DNA from: Cymbidium sinense | Lineage: Eukaryota > Streptophyta > Magnoliopsida > Asparagales > Orchidaceae | Assembly (NCBI GenBank): GCA_021442155.1 | Contig: CM038229.1 | Coordinates: 91,235,716 to 91,299,715, forward strand | Direction of reading: 5' to 3' | Length of the DNA stretch: 64,000 nt | Shown: one piece after another, positions 1 through 13,080 of the stretch | How the letters are laid out: each line of letters begins with the position of its first letter | How positions within the stretch are numbered: the first letter of the stretch is position 1 | Made by a program: the position numbers and the translations under genes | Notes under the pieces: model-generated | What the model was told of the DNA's origin: nothing | Databases searched by the model: none | Seen by the model: only the letters and a program-made list of their open reading frames with translations

Positions 1-3000
1 ATTAGTTTAGTTTTATTAGTTTATTTAGTTAGTTTATTTGTTTTATTTTTTAATTATTAGTTATTAGGTTTAGTTATTAGTTATTAGTTTAGTTTTAGTT
101 ATTTTTATTAGTTATTAGTTATTATTAGTTTATTTGGTTTTAGTTATTAGTTTTAGTTAGTTTTATTAGTTATTATAGGTTGTTTAGTTTATTTATTTTA
201 GTTAGTTTTTTAATTTTTTTGGTTTATTATTATTGGTTTTATTAGTTATTTAGTTATTTATTAGTTAGTTATTATTATTAGTTTATTATTAGTTATTTTA
301 TTTCATTAGTTTTTATTAATTTTATTATTAATTTATTATTATTATTATTAGTTTTTTATTTTTATTTTTTCGTTATTGGGTTATTATTAGTTTATTATTT
401 TACTTTTTATTAGTTATTTAGTTTATTTTTATTAGTTTTATTTAGTTTTATTAGTTTATTTATTATTAGTTAGTTTTAGTTTTAGATATAGTTATTAGTT
501 TAGTTTGTTATTATTGTTAGTTATTGTTGATTAGTTAGTTAGAATTAGTTAGTTTATTATTAATTTTTATTATTAGTTATTAGTTATTAGTTATTAATTA
601 TTAGTTATTATTACTTGATTAGTTTATTAGTTATTAGTTAATAGTTTTATTAATTTTATTAGTTTAGTTGGTTAGTTATTATTTGTTATTAGTTTAGTTT
701 TTTATTAGTTAGTTTATTATTATTATTAGTTTAGTTTATTTATTATTAGTTATTAGTTTTTTAGTTAGTTTTTATTAGATATTAGTTATTATTAGTTGAT
801 TTATTTATTATTAGTTTTATTAGTTAGTTATTAGTTATTAGTTTATTTTTTATTATTAGTTATTAGTTTAGTTAGTTATTAGTTTAGTTGTTATTAATTA
901 GTTTTTTAGTTTATTTTTCGTTATTGGTTTTTATTATTTAGTTAGTTATTAGTTTATTAGTTTAGTTATTTATTTTTTAGTCTATTTATTAGTTAATTAT
1001 TTTTAGTTATTAGTTATTAGTTTAATTTTATTAGTTTAGTTATTAGTTATTTAGTTTATTTTTAATTAGTTTTTTTTAGTTTTTATTAGTTATTAGTTAT
1101 TTTTAAAGTTATTAGTTTTTATTAGTTAATTAGTTTTAATTATTAGTTTATTAGTTATTATTTTATTATTTATTAGTTATTTAGTTAGTATTAGTTTTAA
1201 TTATTTAGTTTATCAGTTTAGTTATTTATTTAGTTATTAGTTTATTAGTTTATTAGTTTAGTTATTATCAGTTATTAGGTTTATTAGTTAGTTATTTTAT
1301 TATTATTAGTTTTTATTAGTTTATAAATTTTTTATTTATTTTATCAGTTATTAGTTATTATTAGTTATTATTAGTTAGTTATTTAGTTTAATTTATTAGT
1401 TATTTTAGTTATTAGTTTTATTATTAGTTTGTTATTATTATTAGTTTATTAGTTATTAAGCTATTAGTTATTATTAGTTATTAGTTTCTTAGTTTTTATT
1501 AGTTATTAGTTATTTTATTTATTATTAGTTATTAGTTTTAGTTAGTTTTTACTAGTTAGTTTTTATAGTTTTTATTATTAGTTATTATTAGTTTTAGATT
1601 AGTTATTTAGTTATATATTTATTTTTATTATTATTTATTAGTTATTAGTTAATTAGATTTTTAGTTTTTATTTAGTTTTTATTAGTTATTAGTTTAGTTA
1701 TTATTAGTTAGTTTTTAGTGTAGGTGTTATTAGGTTTATTAGTTATTAGTTTTATTATTAATTAGTTATTATTATTAGTTAGTTATTTATTATTAGTTTA
1801 GTTATTATTATTTTATTAGTTTATTTATTAGGTTTTACTTTATTAGTTATTAGTTAGTTATTACTTAGCTTTTAATTTATTATTTAGTTAGTTTTAGTTA
1901 TTATTATTATTATTATTATTTAGTTTTTTATTTATTATTATTAGTTCTATTAATTATTATTTAGTTATTATTAGTTTTAGTTATTAGTTTATTATTTATT
2001 AGTTTTTGTTTAGTTAGTTATTTATTTTTTAGTTATTAGTTATTAGTTAGTTATTTAATTTTTTAGTTTTAGTTTAATTTTATTAGGTTTATTATTATTA
2101 GTTTTTAGCTTAGTTATTAATTTTAGTTATTAGTTATTATTAGTTAGTTTTATTAGTTAGTTAGTATTATTAGTTAGTTTTGGTTAGTTTTATTATTAGT
2201 TTATTTTTTTGGTTAGTTAGTTATTATTATTTTTAGTTATTTGGTTATTAGTTTAGTTTTATTTAAATTTTTTAGTTATTGTTTTAGTTAATAGTTATTA
2301 TTTGTTATTAGTTAGTTTTATTAGTTTATTAGCTTTTATTTTATTAGTTATTTATTAGTTATTTATTTGTTTTATTAACTTTAGCTATTAGTTTAATTAG
2401 TTTATTTATTAGGTTTTATTAGTTATTAGTTATTAGTTTAGTTTTTTTATTTATTATTGTTAGTTATTATTAGTTTTTAGTTGGTAGTTTATTTATTAGT
2501 AGTTATTAGTTTATTTATTAGTTATTTATTAGTTTAATTTTTTCGTTAGTTATTATTATTATTTATTAATTTAGTTAGTTTTTAATTATTAGTTAGTTTA
2601 GTTATTAGTTTATTAGTTCTAGTTTTTTAATTAGTTATTATTAGTTTTATTATTAGCTTTTAGTTTAGTTAGTATTAGTTAGTTATTAGTTATTAATTAG
2701 CTATTAAGTTTATTATCAGTTATTAGTTATTAGTTTATTAGGTTTTTAGTTTAGTTATTATTATTTAGTTAGTTTGGTTATTAGTTTAGTTATTAGTTTC
2801 TAGTAAATTATTAGTTATTATTTTTATTTAGTTTTTAGTTTATTATTATTTTAGTTATTAGTTATTATTATTAGTTTAGTTATTAGTTTATTTGTTTAGT
2901 TAGTTTAGTCATTAGTTTAGTTATTAGTTATTAGTTTTAGTTAGTTATTTAGTTATTTATTTTGTTATTATTTAGTTTATTAGGTTTTATTAGTTATTAG

Positions 3001-3481
3001 TTGGTTATTTAGTTATTAGTTTATTAGTTAGTTAGTTTATTATTTAGTTATTAGTTTATTAGTTTATAGTTATTAGTTAGTTGGTTAGGTTTTTTTGGTT
3101 ATTGGTTTAGTTATTAGTTTTATTTTATTAGTTATTAGTTATTATTTAGTTATTTAGTTTTATTATTAGTTAGTTATTATTAGTTTTATTAGTTTTATTA
3201 GTTATTAGGTTTAGTTTAGTTAGTTTTATTTATTTATTAGTTTATTATTTATTATTAGTTAGTTATTAGTTTATTAGTTATTAGTTTAGTTTTATTATTA
3301 GTTTTTATTTATTATTAAGTTATTTATTTGTTTATTAGTTAGTTATTAGTTAGTTATTATTAGTTTAGTTTAATTCATTTAGTTTTAGTTAATTATTATT
3401 AGTTTATTAGTTATTTATTAGTTTAGTTAGTTTTTTTAGTTTTTAAAGTTATTTAGTTATTTAGTTTTATTATTAGTTCAG
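1..3481 (+). repeat. TTAG/TTATTAG strand-asymmetric array, left block
   Basis: The block is an irregular concatenation of TTAG, TTTAG, TTATTAG and TTTTATTAG words. C is nearly absent from the + strand and G is almost always preceded by TA. There is no fixed monomer length. No coding potential is visible, because TAG and TAA recur in the frames. It is the reverse complement in style of the CTAA arrays further right. The block runs off the left edge and ends where normal-composition DNA begins at about 3,482. Confidence 0.93.
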
Positions 3482-4760
3482 TTATTAGGCATTGACTTAT
3501 TGCTTTGACTTTCAGGTAACCCACCTCTTGAGCCAGAGATGTGGAGAGAGCACTCATTGCCTCCCATAAAGTGGTGCCTTCTTCGTTTGGTCTTCATATC
3601 AGGTAGCAGCATGAGGAGCCACAGTATGATTCTATGGATTAGAGTACCAATCCATCATACCATCAACTTTTTACACTTGATGAGGAAGAAGTCCCGCAAC
3701 ATCACCGTTTGGTGGGGAGTACACCTCTTTTGGGTCTTTCGGGCCCTTTCGTGTCGTATTTTCCTGCTCCCGTGAGTCTACACTTGGGTACCTCACCTCA
3801 CATATCATTCTTCCTCCGGTGAAGAGTCCCATCTATTGGCCATGAGAGACATCAGAGTCGGAGGCCTCTTTCTTTCCAGGATTATTCAGAGTACCTACGT
3901 ATACTTTGATGGCTCCAGTGCTCCTTTTCCTCAGGTGTCTCTTCAAATGAACCCACCCCTTCAGGGTAGCGAAGGCATAGCTCCAAGTACATATAATTGT
4001 GTTCACATTTTTTTGCTTTTATAGCTTCTATGTACCAACACCTTTGTTTTCATCATGCAGGCTTGGAGCTGTCAGATTTTGTCTCAGATATTTACTTCAG
4101 GCCAATGCCGCATGCTAATCTGAGATGTGCCTCACTTCATGGCATGAACATGGGTTCTTGAGGCAGTTGATAGCAGATCTGGACCCCGACATTCTGGAGT
4201 TGTTCCATCGGTTCAAAACTGATGCCAACGTGCTACTTGACTACCTAGCACACTTTGGCTTGGAGAAGTAAGAGCTCCAATTTTGGGAGTCGATGTGCTG
4301 GGAGGTAGAGTTCTTAGTGCAACAGTTCAGATATGTCCTAAGTGCCAGTAAACAAATGTATCTGTCCATGCTACGAGAGAGTGTTACTTTACGGACTATT
4401 ATGGATAGAGCTCATCGAGATTCTTAGGAGAGCGCCGAGATTGTACTAGCAGGTTGTAGCAGGTCAGTGGTCTTCTTGAATGGACAACCTTATTGTGAAG
4501 ATGTGGTCCCTCTGGAAAGAGATTAGAGATGCTATGAAATGCAGTGCAAGAGCTCGAAGGGATTGCTATGAGGCTGATTGGGTAGTCTCAATGGAGCTTT
4601 TATGATATCGTTAATGGCATTAGGCGATGCTTGATGCTAAGGCAGAGCTTACCCATGCAGTGGTGGCTTTAGAGGCTGTTGAGGAGAAGTATGCGATGCT
4701 AGAAGATTCTAGGGCTCGGTCATAGATTTTGCAGGCTCGGGTCCCCTGATGTACCCCCCC
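3482..4760 (+). pseudogene. Unrecognised decayed coding relic, probably retroelement-derived
   Basis: I do not recognise the family. One + strand frame stays protein-like from about 4,063 to 4,740 but has several in-frame stops. It contains an acidic stretch reading LIADLDPDILELFHRF (about 4,166-4,213), then YLAHFGLEK, then a glutamate- and alanine-rich stretch with KAELTHAVVALEAVEEKYAM near 4,635-4,700 that looks coiled-coil forming. Upstream at 3,670-3,800 another frame reads like a low-complexity linker (DEEEVPQHHRLVGSTPLLG). A pyrimidine-rich stretch ending in CAG before 4,063 resembles a splice acceptor, but that is inference. The piece directly abuts the TTAG array. A plant retroelement gag or accessory protein, or a captured host gene fragment, are both possible. 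Confidence 0.35.
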
Positions 4761-5689
4761 TTTTCATATTGAATAAGAAAACTATTGCCTTTTATTTTTA
4801 TAGCATACTTGTACCAATGTAGGCTTATACCTTTTCTCTTTCAATCATTACTTAGTTTTTTTTTGTTGTGTTTCGTGAGTATGTTGTTTGTCCTTATCAC
4901 TCTTTGTATGATTGCCTTCTACTTTTGAGGGGAAACAGATCTAGTCCCAGGACTTTGAGGACTAGGCTTGTCAAATTTGGGGGCTTCTGTGACTCAGCTA
5001 TCAAAGTTTTGGTGAGATAGAGAGATTTACCCTTAGACTTTGAGTGCATCATTCTTAGTCCTTGGAGGATTGATGCTTCTTGCTTGATTTAAGGACTACC
5101 TCTTTTGATATATTCTTTGAGGGGTATTTGAGTTGGGTAGATTGCCTACCACCTAGACTCTTTAAGCTCCTGTGGTTTCTCTAGCTTTCTTCTTTAGCAG
5201 GGAGTTGCATGGTTTCCAAGGCTAGGTTCTATGAGCCTTTTGGTTTTCTCCATGCTCATGTGAGGGATGCGGCTGGATCCCACTAATTATTTATTTCTTT
5301 GGAAGGCTGGGAGATTACCAGGGTTGGATCTTACAATTTGATTACTTCATTGGAGGCTGGGAGGTGACCAATGTCAGACCTCGTGATTTCATTCTTTTGG
5401 GGACTATGAGGTGGCCAAACCTTCAGCGATCCAGTCCCTTTCAGAACTACGGGATGACTGTGAGTGACTCCAAAAACTATGTGTTTTGTATATCTATTTA
5501 AAAATATTCTTTTATCTATTATAGAGAAAGCTAACAGATACTTCTATGGTACTGACTGAGATAGATAGGTGTAGTGTCCTGAGCTCATGACATGTGCTCG
5601 ATGTTCTTGCTATGTACCTGTACTCCACTATAGTAATGAATAGCACTGTACACCATTCAACTTGAAATAGAGAGCTAAAAAGCATGGCT
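4761..5689. other. Non-coding segment with short imperfect tandem repeats
   Basis: No reading frame can be supported. The sequence is of normal composition with T-rich stretches. At about 5,296-5,415 a unit of roughly 50-60 bp recurs about three times, with GGCTGGGAGATTACC, GGCTGGGAGGTGACC and GACTATGAGGTGGCC as matching cores. This may be untranslated sequence of the element represented by the upstream relic, but nothing proves that. Confidence 0.4.
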
Positions 5690-5960
5690 TCAGTTCAGGC
5701 CTAAAGCAAGTAACGTGGTCTTGGTATATGCCCACCATAGATAGCATCCATTGCTTCGATCTTTTGAGCTTAGCAACAACTTCTCAACCAGTACTTTGCA
5801 ATGAACTCTATTTAGCTTGCAAGTGTCAAGAGGAAGACCTAAAAATTGAAACAGGAAAGCTACCAGATCCATTCTCAGAAGACTAGCAATGTTCTCATCT
5901 TTTGCTCCTTTAAATAAGTATATATTGCTCTTGTTCTAGTTTACCACAAGCCTTTCCCTT
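5690..5960 (-). pseudogene. LINE reverse-transcriptase fragment (relic)
   Basis: On the minus strand a short open stretch of 60 residues begins near 5,872. It extends upstream through NKSNIYLF to about 5,950. It reads FQFLGLPLDTCKLNR followed by VLVEKLL and a degraded tail. This matches the order of the segment just after the catalytic box in L1-type LINE reverse transcriptases: an N-K-S patch, then YLGLPL, then the W/L-rich helix before the GGR motif. The polymerase active site itself is not present and the piece is under 300 bp. It is therefore a fragment with no likely function. The assignment depends on motif order only. Confidence 0.45.
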
Positions 5961-7960
5961 TCCTCAATGGAAATTGGAGTTTCAACTCAGTTCAATCAGG
6001 TCATTTTCTTCCTGCTATTGCTAACAAGCCATTTTTAAATACACTAATTGTACACTTCCCTAAACGAAGATTCTCTTGATCTTGAGACCTTGACCGATTG
6101 AAAGGAGTGAGGAGCTAGTTTATCCTGCCATGGTTCATTCATTTAGAACTGACACTTCTGTGGATTAAGGGACAAGTTGCGTGAAAGATGCCTCAACACT
6201 CTATGAGTTACCAACTTAGTAGCAAAGAAAGTAGATGTTGACTGTTCCTGGGTGAAGCTAGATGTCATTCATAAACCTCTTTCTTAAAGAAGATCGTGGT
6301 TCTGAATTCAATTTTTAGTTCATTTAGCAGCCTACTCTCTACCATTTTGAATTTGAGTTCAAGAATTTCCCTTTTTATATGAATGGAAGGTAGGTCTAAC
6401 TTTATCCTCAATAGATCAATAGACCTCATGATCTATTCATTTATAGGATCGTCATTTAAAAGAGGACCCTCTAAGGTTGATGATGTTCTATTAGAAAGTA
6501 AAATTTTGACTTGCATTCTTTTATAACACATATAAGATTGAAGGTAATCACAGCTTGCAATGGATTCTTTGACCACCAAACTTAACATTAAGATAATGTC
6601 AAATAGGTCATAAGATATTGCAAAGGATTCTCCTTAGATTCATTTTTTATTGAAAGCATATAATGTCATAGTCTTGAAAATTAAGGCATTTTTTCATTCA
6701 TTTGGACTGGCAAAGTCCTGAGTGATTTATCTATCAACTTTCCAGAGATAAAAGTTACTCTGAGAGATAGAAATATCATCCTTGGACCCAATCCTAAGAT
6801 CATGATTTCTTTAGAATGATTAACTTCTTCATTTATTTTCTTTTCTTGATTTAACCTTAAAATTAATTAAAGACAATCATGGAATATCATTTCATTCAAT
6901 GGGAGAAAACTCCCATTAAGAATGTTGATTTAAATTTCATTCTTTTCAACTTTATCAAGAGAATCATAATTCTCTTTTGCTACCCTCTCTTTTCTTCTAT
7001 TGATTAGGAGCAAAAGCGAATCTTGTCACTTTATTTTTGTTTATGTCATATCATCTCCCTCTTTTGACTCTTTCCCAATCTCTTAAGAATTTAAGATTTT
7101 GGAAAGGTCTATAAGGAGGTTACCTCTAAGTCACTCTTAGAATTTGCCAATCAACTTAAGTAGTTGGTTTTCCAATATTATAGTGGACTTGTGTAAATTA
7201 AAATTAATGTTTATTTGCATTTATATAAAAATTTTATTCTATAAGAATATAAGATTTTCATTAAGTTCCTCAATCAACCTCTGCCTAAAGTCAACAAGGC
7301 ATTCCCTTTTTGGGATGATTTTTGTTTTCATTCTTCTTTTTTTAAAATTGTAATTCAAACTTCAATCATGGTGGGAAAAGGGGAAATAGGTACAATTATG
7401 CCTCCTTTTGATTTAATTTTTCTCAAGGTTTGAAGGAACTCCTTTATTTAAATTTACATACTTAGGTGTTTTGACACCTTTTGAATGTAGTAGAACAAAG
7501 GGTATCCATTCAAGGACCCTGTCCAAATTCCTTTTAGCTTTAGTACAAAGCCAAAGTAAGATTAAGGACATATCTTAACTTTGAGATTTTACTTCTGAGA
7601 TTTACTTTTCAAGATCTGAAGTACCTTTCATACTTTTTTTAAATTAAACATTTCTTTTCTTATTTTGGAATGGTTTCAAATCTGTCTTGACCAGATTTAG
7701 GTCATAACAAAAATGACTTATTTTTCATTTATTTCTCTCACCTCTCATTTTATTTCAGGATTTGGTTCTAGGACCCAATCATTTAACTATGACAAATGAA
7801 GAGTTCTAGAACCTCTATTCAAGATGCTGGATAGGCTCAACCAAGAATGTAATGGAGAGGTATCCAACGAAAAGAAAGGTAGTCCTGACCGGTGAGTGGC
7901 ATTAATATACTACCGATATATAGAAATAACCATTTATTTCTAGATGGAGAGAGGAGCCAT
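5961..7960 (-). other. Degenerate internal region downstream of a retroelement PBS
   Basis: No intact reading frame is present. Read on the minus strand this stretch follows directly after the primer-binding site at 7,961-7,978, so it should be the 5' internal (leader or gag-side) part of that element. A protein-like minus-strand patch at about 6,290-6,450 reads RSIDLLRIKLDLPSIHIKR and continues with leucine, glutamate and lysine at heptad-like spacing. It is interrupted on both sides. The rest is AT-rich, and the short open frames on either strand look random. Confidence 0.35.
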
Positions 7961-7978
7961 TCCCCAGTGGAGTCGCCA
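7961..7978 (-). other. Primer-binding site, tRNA-Arg type
   Basis: The minus strand reads TGGCGACTCCACTGGGGA. It is complementary, with one mismatch, to the 3' end of plant tRNA-Arg(ACG) plus CCA as I recall it. tRNA-Arg priming is a known property of Ogre-type elements of the Tat lineage. On the minus strand it lies 8 bases downstream of a candidate LTR terminus CCCAACA (7,987-7,993 on +). The orientation matches the minus-strand pol relic at 14-16.8 kb. Confidence 0.7.
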
Positions 7979-10900
7979 GAAAAATATGTTGGGTTCTTTT
8001 TTCGTTTGCTCTGGAATAGAGAAAAGAAATGACACCACATAGAGTTTAGGAATATTTTATTTAGATGATAAAATATGACATTAAGGAATAAACATATTAT
8101 CTCAAAAGATAAACATGCTCTCCTGTAACATATTCAATCATTTCAATAAAAGACTCCTAAGGCTAATGGGTCTTTCGTGTACCAGAGAATTTTCCCTTGA
8201 ACTACATGGAAAAGTAGAAAAAGGTCTATTTTATCTTGGGATCATGGTTCCCTATAAAGGCAAGCCTCTATAGTTCATTACATCTTAGGAAGGGTCTCTT
8301 CCTAAGAATACTCTCGATTAAAGAAATATAGGTTTATTCCTAAAGACTACTAAGGTAGCTTTCAAAGGATTGATTCTTGGAAATTCAATTGGGAGAGGTC
8401 CAAAGTGAGAGAGTTATTTTTAAGAGTCAAATAGAAGAGAGTAAGAAATTTCTTTTGATACTAGGATGCCTAGTAGACATTTCATCTATCCTATGATTGG
8501 GTTTAAAATTTGTGATTTAGTTTTAAATTTCAAGTTGTCATTTTCTTAGAAATCTAGGCCTTAGATTCTAGCAGCACAAGACTACAGAAATGCCTAGGGT
8601 TGAAGACTTATTCCAAAAAGGATGCTTCAGAACCTATTCTACAGGTGCTTCTGCCACATGTCAGATGCTTGACCTTATTCTATCCTTGGGAATCATTGGC
8701 CATTCTCTTTACTTGAGGGACTAACCTATCCCTGACTCTTCTGGACTTACAACCTGCCTGGAGGAGGCTGCCAGATAACACCACCTAAGTGCATTTTAAA
8801 ACCATGAGACTAAGTCATATGAATGCAAGATGGTTGGGCTATTGCAATTTTAGGAAAGAAATCTATGAACCTAGACTTACTCCTTAACCCCTAAGATTAT
8901 GTAGGGTATGAAGATGTACCTAACTAATGCATATTGTTTTTTGAATATTTATAAATTTTGACTCAGGATTCATTTAGGTCATAGGAATGCAATTTATGAC
9001 TAATGCATGCAATTAGAAAAAGATTTTGGGCCAAATTAGAATAGAAGAAGGTGTACTTCTATCTTAGGCTCTCAAAGGTCAAGCCTAGGTAAGGATGGAA
9101 GTCCTTCATTAATCAAGGGAGAAATAATATGATTTATGCATGATATTAAAACATCCAGCTAAGGGGTTGTAACATATTTTATCTTGTTTTAATGGCCTAG
9201 GATTTTATATGAAGATTATGAATTATATTTAATTTTATGTTTCAATTAATTTAGTTGGGTAGAAAATTTAGTTTCTCCTATGAGCCTACATCCAGGAATT
9301 CATCACAACACAAAACATAGCACATAAAGAAACCTAAGAAAAGCTTGTTGTTTCTATTGAACACCCAAAATAAATCAAGCCAAATTAAATTATATAAGAA
9401 AATGGCAAATGCAGCTAGGTACTGCTATAAACCCCTGAAGAAAGAAAAAATGGATAGCCGAGTTCTGCCCTTATACAACCTGGCCTAGAACTATAAGTTT
9501 AGAACTATGAGTCTTCTTTCTAGGAAAGTCTCCTTCTTCAAGGACATCCATCAGGCTCCACATGAGACCACCACACCATCTTCTGGTTGGGTCAGCTCCT
9601 ACTAATCCTAGACCCCATAGATCCTAACCTAATTCTAAGCTCAAATTTACATTTAAAACTCAAAAATAAATCCTAAGCCCTGCAAAATAGATGTTAGGAA
9701 ATACACACAGCACACAAAGTAGTTTATATTTTACAAACATACGGGCTTATTGCTTGCCAAGCTCACCTGTCCTATGGACTTTGTTAAAGGATTTTTAGCA
9801 CCTGCAAGCAAATAGTAATTTTATGATTTATTCATTACAATGATCCCTTTAACATAGTCCCCTACAGAAAATAGTGTCAAATCTAAAAAGAACACCCTAA
9901 CATCCAGTCCAATGAGCAAACAAGCCTAGACATCCAGTCTAAAGTAATACACAACACAGACATGTGAAGCATAGCACAACATATCACAGGAGATTAAAAT
10001 AAAATCACAGAATGATCTAACCTAGATCTACGGTCTGTGACCTAAGTAATCTAGTGTGTGTAAAAGTGGGATTTGTGTGGCAAGTCTTTGCTAGGCCTTT
10101 AAGTTTAAGTTTGAAGTTTGAGATTTAAATTAGTTTAATTTTTACCTTTAGGTGGTTTCAATTCAAATGATTTAATTCCCATTTTTATTCCATTTTATTT
10201 GGTTAAAGTAATATTTAAGTTTTCAAGAATGAATAATGGAATGATTCAATTTTTGGATGAAGCTCTTTCCATTCAACATCTTAAATCCTAATGAAGTTTC
10301 CAAAAGTCTAACTAAAATCCTTAAGTATTTTAATCAATCTTTTTGATTTTATTTATGTTTGGATTTGATTTATATTATTTCATTTATTTGAATTGCTTTA
10401 TTTGATTTAATATATTTTATTAATTTCATTTTGAATTAAGTTACATGGATTTCATTTGATTGGCTTAAGTTATTTTAAGGAGTTTAATTTTATTCAATTT
10501 AATTTAAGTTATTAAATTATGAATTTGTAAGCTTAAGGTTTAAATATATTAATATGAATTAATACTTTAGGTTTGTTGATAGATTATTCTTAACCTAAAG
10601 TAGTTAGGTTAATTACTTGATCTGATTTGATTAACCTAGGTTTTAAGTTCATTATTTTAATTTATTAAGGATGAGTGGTTTTATTAAATTTAACTTAAGT
10701 TGTTTAATTATGTTTGAATTTCAATAAGTAATGATTTTTCTTAAAATTTTGTTATTTGATTAAATTCTTTGACTTAGGAAGTTTTGATGAATTACCCTAA
10801 GTATTTCTGATGTTTATTTCAGATTCGTTCAATTTAGTTATTGATTTAATTAATTAATGATTTTTCTTAATTATTATTTAGATCATATTGACCTAGAGAT

Positions 10901-11730
10901 TTGAAAAATCAAGAATTCCAAACTTATAGATCAACTGGATTTGAGATAATTATGACAAGTGTACATGCCAATTTTATGTTTCTAAAGTTTCAACTTGATT
11001 AAAGATGTAATTAGGGTGTAATAAAGATTTTAACAATTTCATTAAAACCTATATTAAGCCTAATTTATTAAGATTCATTTAGATATTTTATTCTTAACTT
11101 ATTCTTCACTAAAATACCTATCTAATGAGGATTTATTCATGGTTTGTGGTTAATTGGTTGATTTATTATGATTTAATTAAATTCAGGTCATTTAATTGAA
11201 TTATTTAATTCTTTTAATTACCTAATTGAGTTAATTAGTGATCTATTAGGTTCATATGGGTTTGATTAGGTTTAATTAATATTCTATTGTTCATTAGTAT
11301 TTATTATATTGATTTAAGGTTATTAGATTAAATTTTTTTAATTATTTCATTAAAGGGTAATTAATTTAATTAATTTAAGGGTTAATACACATGAAATTAC
11401 AATTTCATTTGAATTCAGAGAATTAAATTCCCAAAAATTTACCTAATGTATGTTTTAAGCTTAATTTCATTTCTCCAAAGTTTCAAATTAATTGGATTAT
11501 TAATTTTAGAGTAATTAGGGTTTAATGTTTTTTAATTAAAACCAAATTAAAGGAACATTACCTAATAAAAATTGGGTATTTTAATTTCTATGGCTTTCTC
11601 TCATCAAGTCGAATCTATAGAGCCCTTATTTGAAATTTTCTTATTTTTCTTTGATTTTATATGGTTTTTTAAAGTTTTTAGGAATTTTTAAATTAATTAA
11701 ATTGTTAAGTAACAGTTTTAAGTAAAGCGG

Positions 11731-11880
11731 GTCTCACGTGATTTATTAAAATGAGCAGGATTTTTTTTACAAATAGTCCATACCGATCCCGCAGTTGCGT
11801 GGGATTGGACCGCGTGTCATGTGGCATGCGGACCGCATGTCACGCGGCACGTGAGCTGCGTGTCACGCGCTGGCAAAAAT
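11731..11880. promoter_or_regulatory. CpG-rich segment with two G-box (CACGTG) motifs
   Basis: CACGTG occurs at 11,735-11,740 and 11,848-11,853. Between them lie repeated GCGTGTCA/GCATGTCACGCG words. It sits inside the putative LTR, where promoter elements would be expected. G-boxes are bound by bZIP and bHLH factors in plants; activity here is inference. Confidence 0.35.
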
Positions 11881-11890
11881 GCGGGATGAT

Positions 11891-12095
11891 CCTGGACCGT
11901 CCGATCGTGGATCGGATGGTCTGGATCACCCCATCGATCATTAAGGGGTTTAAATCAATTGACTGCCTAAATCTGGACCGTCCGATCATGGATCTGATGG
12001 TCCGGATCACCCTTGCAATCCGTAAGGGATGTATGGCAGACCGTGTGGCTAGATCTGGACTGTCTGATCCAAATACACGGATCGGATGGTCCAGA
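11891..12095. repeat. Three imperfect palindromes in direct order
   Basis: Inverted repeats with arms built on CTGGACCGTCCGATC and GATCGGATGGTCTGG lie at about 11,892-11,925, 11,973-12,006 and 12,052-12,094. Spacers are 3, 3 and about 8 bases. Each could fold into a hairpin, and the three copies have diverged from each other by several substitutions. Confidence 0.75.
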
Positions 12096-12432
12096 AATTG
12101 TCATCTTCATTTCTTGTGGGATCCAAGAACCGTCCAACTTGTTTTTCTAATATCTTTTGGTCCAGGAAATGAAATCATGCAATTTAAAATTCTACACGAT
12201 TGTGAAGAGAAATCCTATCAATCTATATGGTTGGATCATCTTGAAAACCACATTTCCTATTAAACTGACCAGAACCACATGTTTGAAGAAAAAGCTTGAG
12301 GTCAACAATGGCATACCTTGATTCCTTGGATGATTGACCTTGCAATTGATCCTAGAACTTTGTATGATTGAACCAAGTTTGCTTGCCAAAGGAATTAAGT
12401 TAATTTCTTAAGGATTGCTCCTTAGGCCATCG

Positions 12433-12517
12433 TCTCTCTTTCTCCTCTTCCTCCTCTTCCTCTTCTCTTTTTTCTTCTTCTTCTTCTTCTTCTTCTTCTT
12501 TCCTTTCTTCTTCCCTT
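12433..12517 (+). repeat. CTT/CTCTTC pyrimidine tract (microsatellite)
   Basis: About 85 bases of almost pure pyrimidine include roughly nine CTT repeats. On the minus strand it is a GAA-rich purine tract and could act as, or lie near, the polypurine tract of the minus-strand LTR element. Confidence 0.8.
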
Positions 12518-13080
12518 GGTTGGCTAAGTTATAGCTTGATTGCCTCCTTCACTTGAAGGCAGCCAACTCTTAAGAGGTGGCTTTTCTCTTGGAGTGAATG
12601 AGGTGGGAAGAAAGGATTTTGCATGGGAAGAGGTGGAAGAAAGAAATTAGCATTTCTCTTCTTCCCATTTTCTCCCTATTTTTTTATTTTATGAATATAG
12701 CATCACATAGCCCTAGACTAATGTGTGCTACCCATTTTTAGTTTTTATTTGGAGTACATTTGATTTGGATTGGATTTTGAGTCCAAATCAAGTGCATTGA
12801 TTTTAGCTTAATCTAATTCAAAATTAATTCAAGGGTATTTTCGAAATTAAATATAATTTGACTTTTAATCATCTTGGATTGATGATTATTGATTGTTGAT
12901 TTGATTAATTGATTTTAAATTTGGATGCTTGAGTTGATCCTACCTAAGACAAATAGGTTAGATCCAACTAGGTCACTAGGCATAGTGTCCTAAGCATTGA
13001 ATTAGGAGAATCCTATTTGAGATTAAGATCTCCTAATTACTAAATTAACCTCATCCAAAAATGCGGTCAACATCAGCATA
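12518..13080. other. Non-coding AT-rich spacer
   Basis: I see no gene. It contains short direct repeats (runs of gattgatgattattgattg type) and a second pyrimidine tract near 12,654-12,690. It lies between the putative LTR and the tandem-repeat region of the same element. Confidence 0.4.

Larger units (their letters stand above)
7987..12429 (-). mobile_element. Putative long LTR of a Tat/Ogre-like element
   Basis: On the minus strand the LTR 3' end is set by CCCAACA at 7,987-7,993, followed by an 8-base spacer and the PBS. The 5' end is uncertain. Candidates are the CA at 12,428-12,429, next to a long pyrimidine tract that would be polypurine on the minus strand, or a second pyrimidine tract near 12,655. 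That gives 4.4-4.7 kb, within the long LTR range known for Ogre-like elements. The interior is AT-rich (10.1-11.6 kb), with a sharp GC- and CpG-rich segment at 11,720-12,130. No second LTR copy is in the window, so terminal identity cannot be tested. The open frame at 11,751-12,263 is not credible as a gene because it runs through palindromes. Confidence 0.45.

Noticed and set aside
1..3481. Insect-type (TTAGG) or vertebrate-type (TTAGGG) telomere
   Set aside because: TTAG is followed by TT rather than GG almost everywhere, there is no regular period, and the array is interrupted by LINEs and flips orientation.
7837..8040. A 67-residue minus-strand open frame
   Set aside because: It crosses the LTR/PBS junction, so it is chance translation of non-coding element sequence.
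11751..12263. A 170-residue open frame in the putative LTR
   Set aside because: It runs through the CpG-rich patch and the palindromes, repeats itself (DRPI..DRMVWIT and DRPIMDLMVRIT) because the DNA repeats, and has no recognisable domain.
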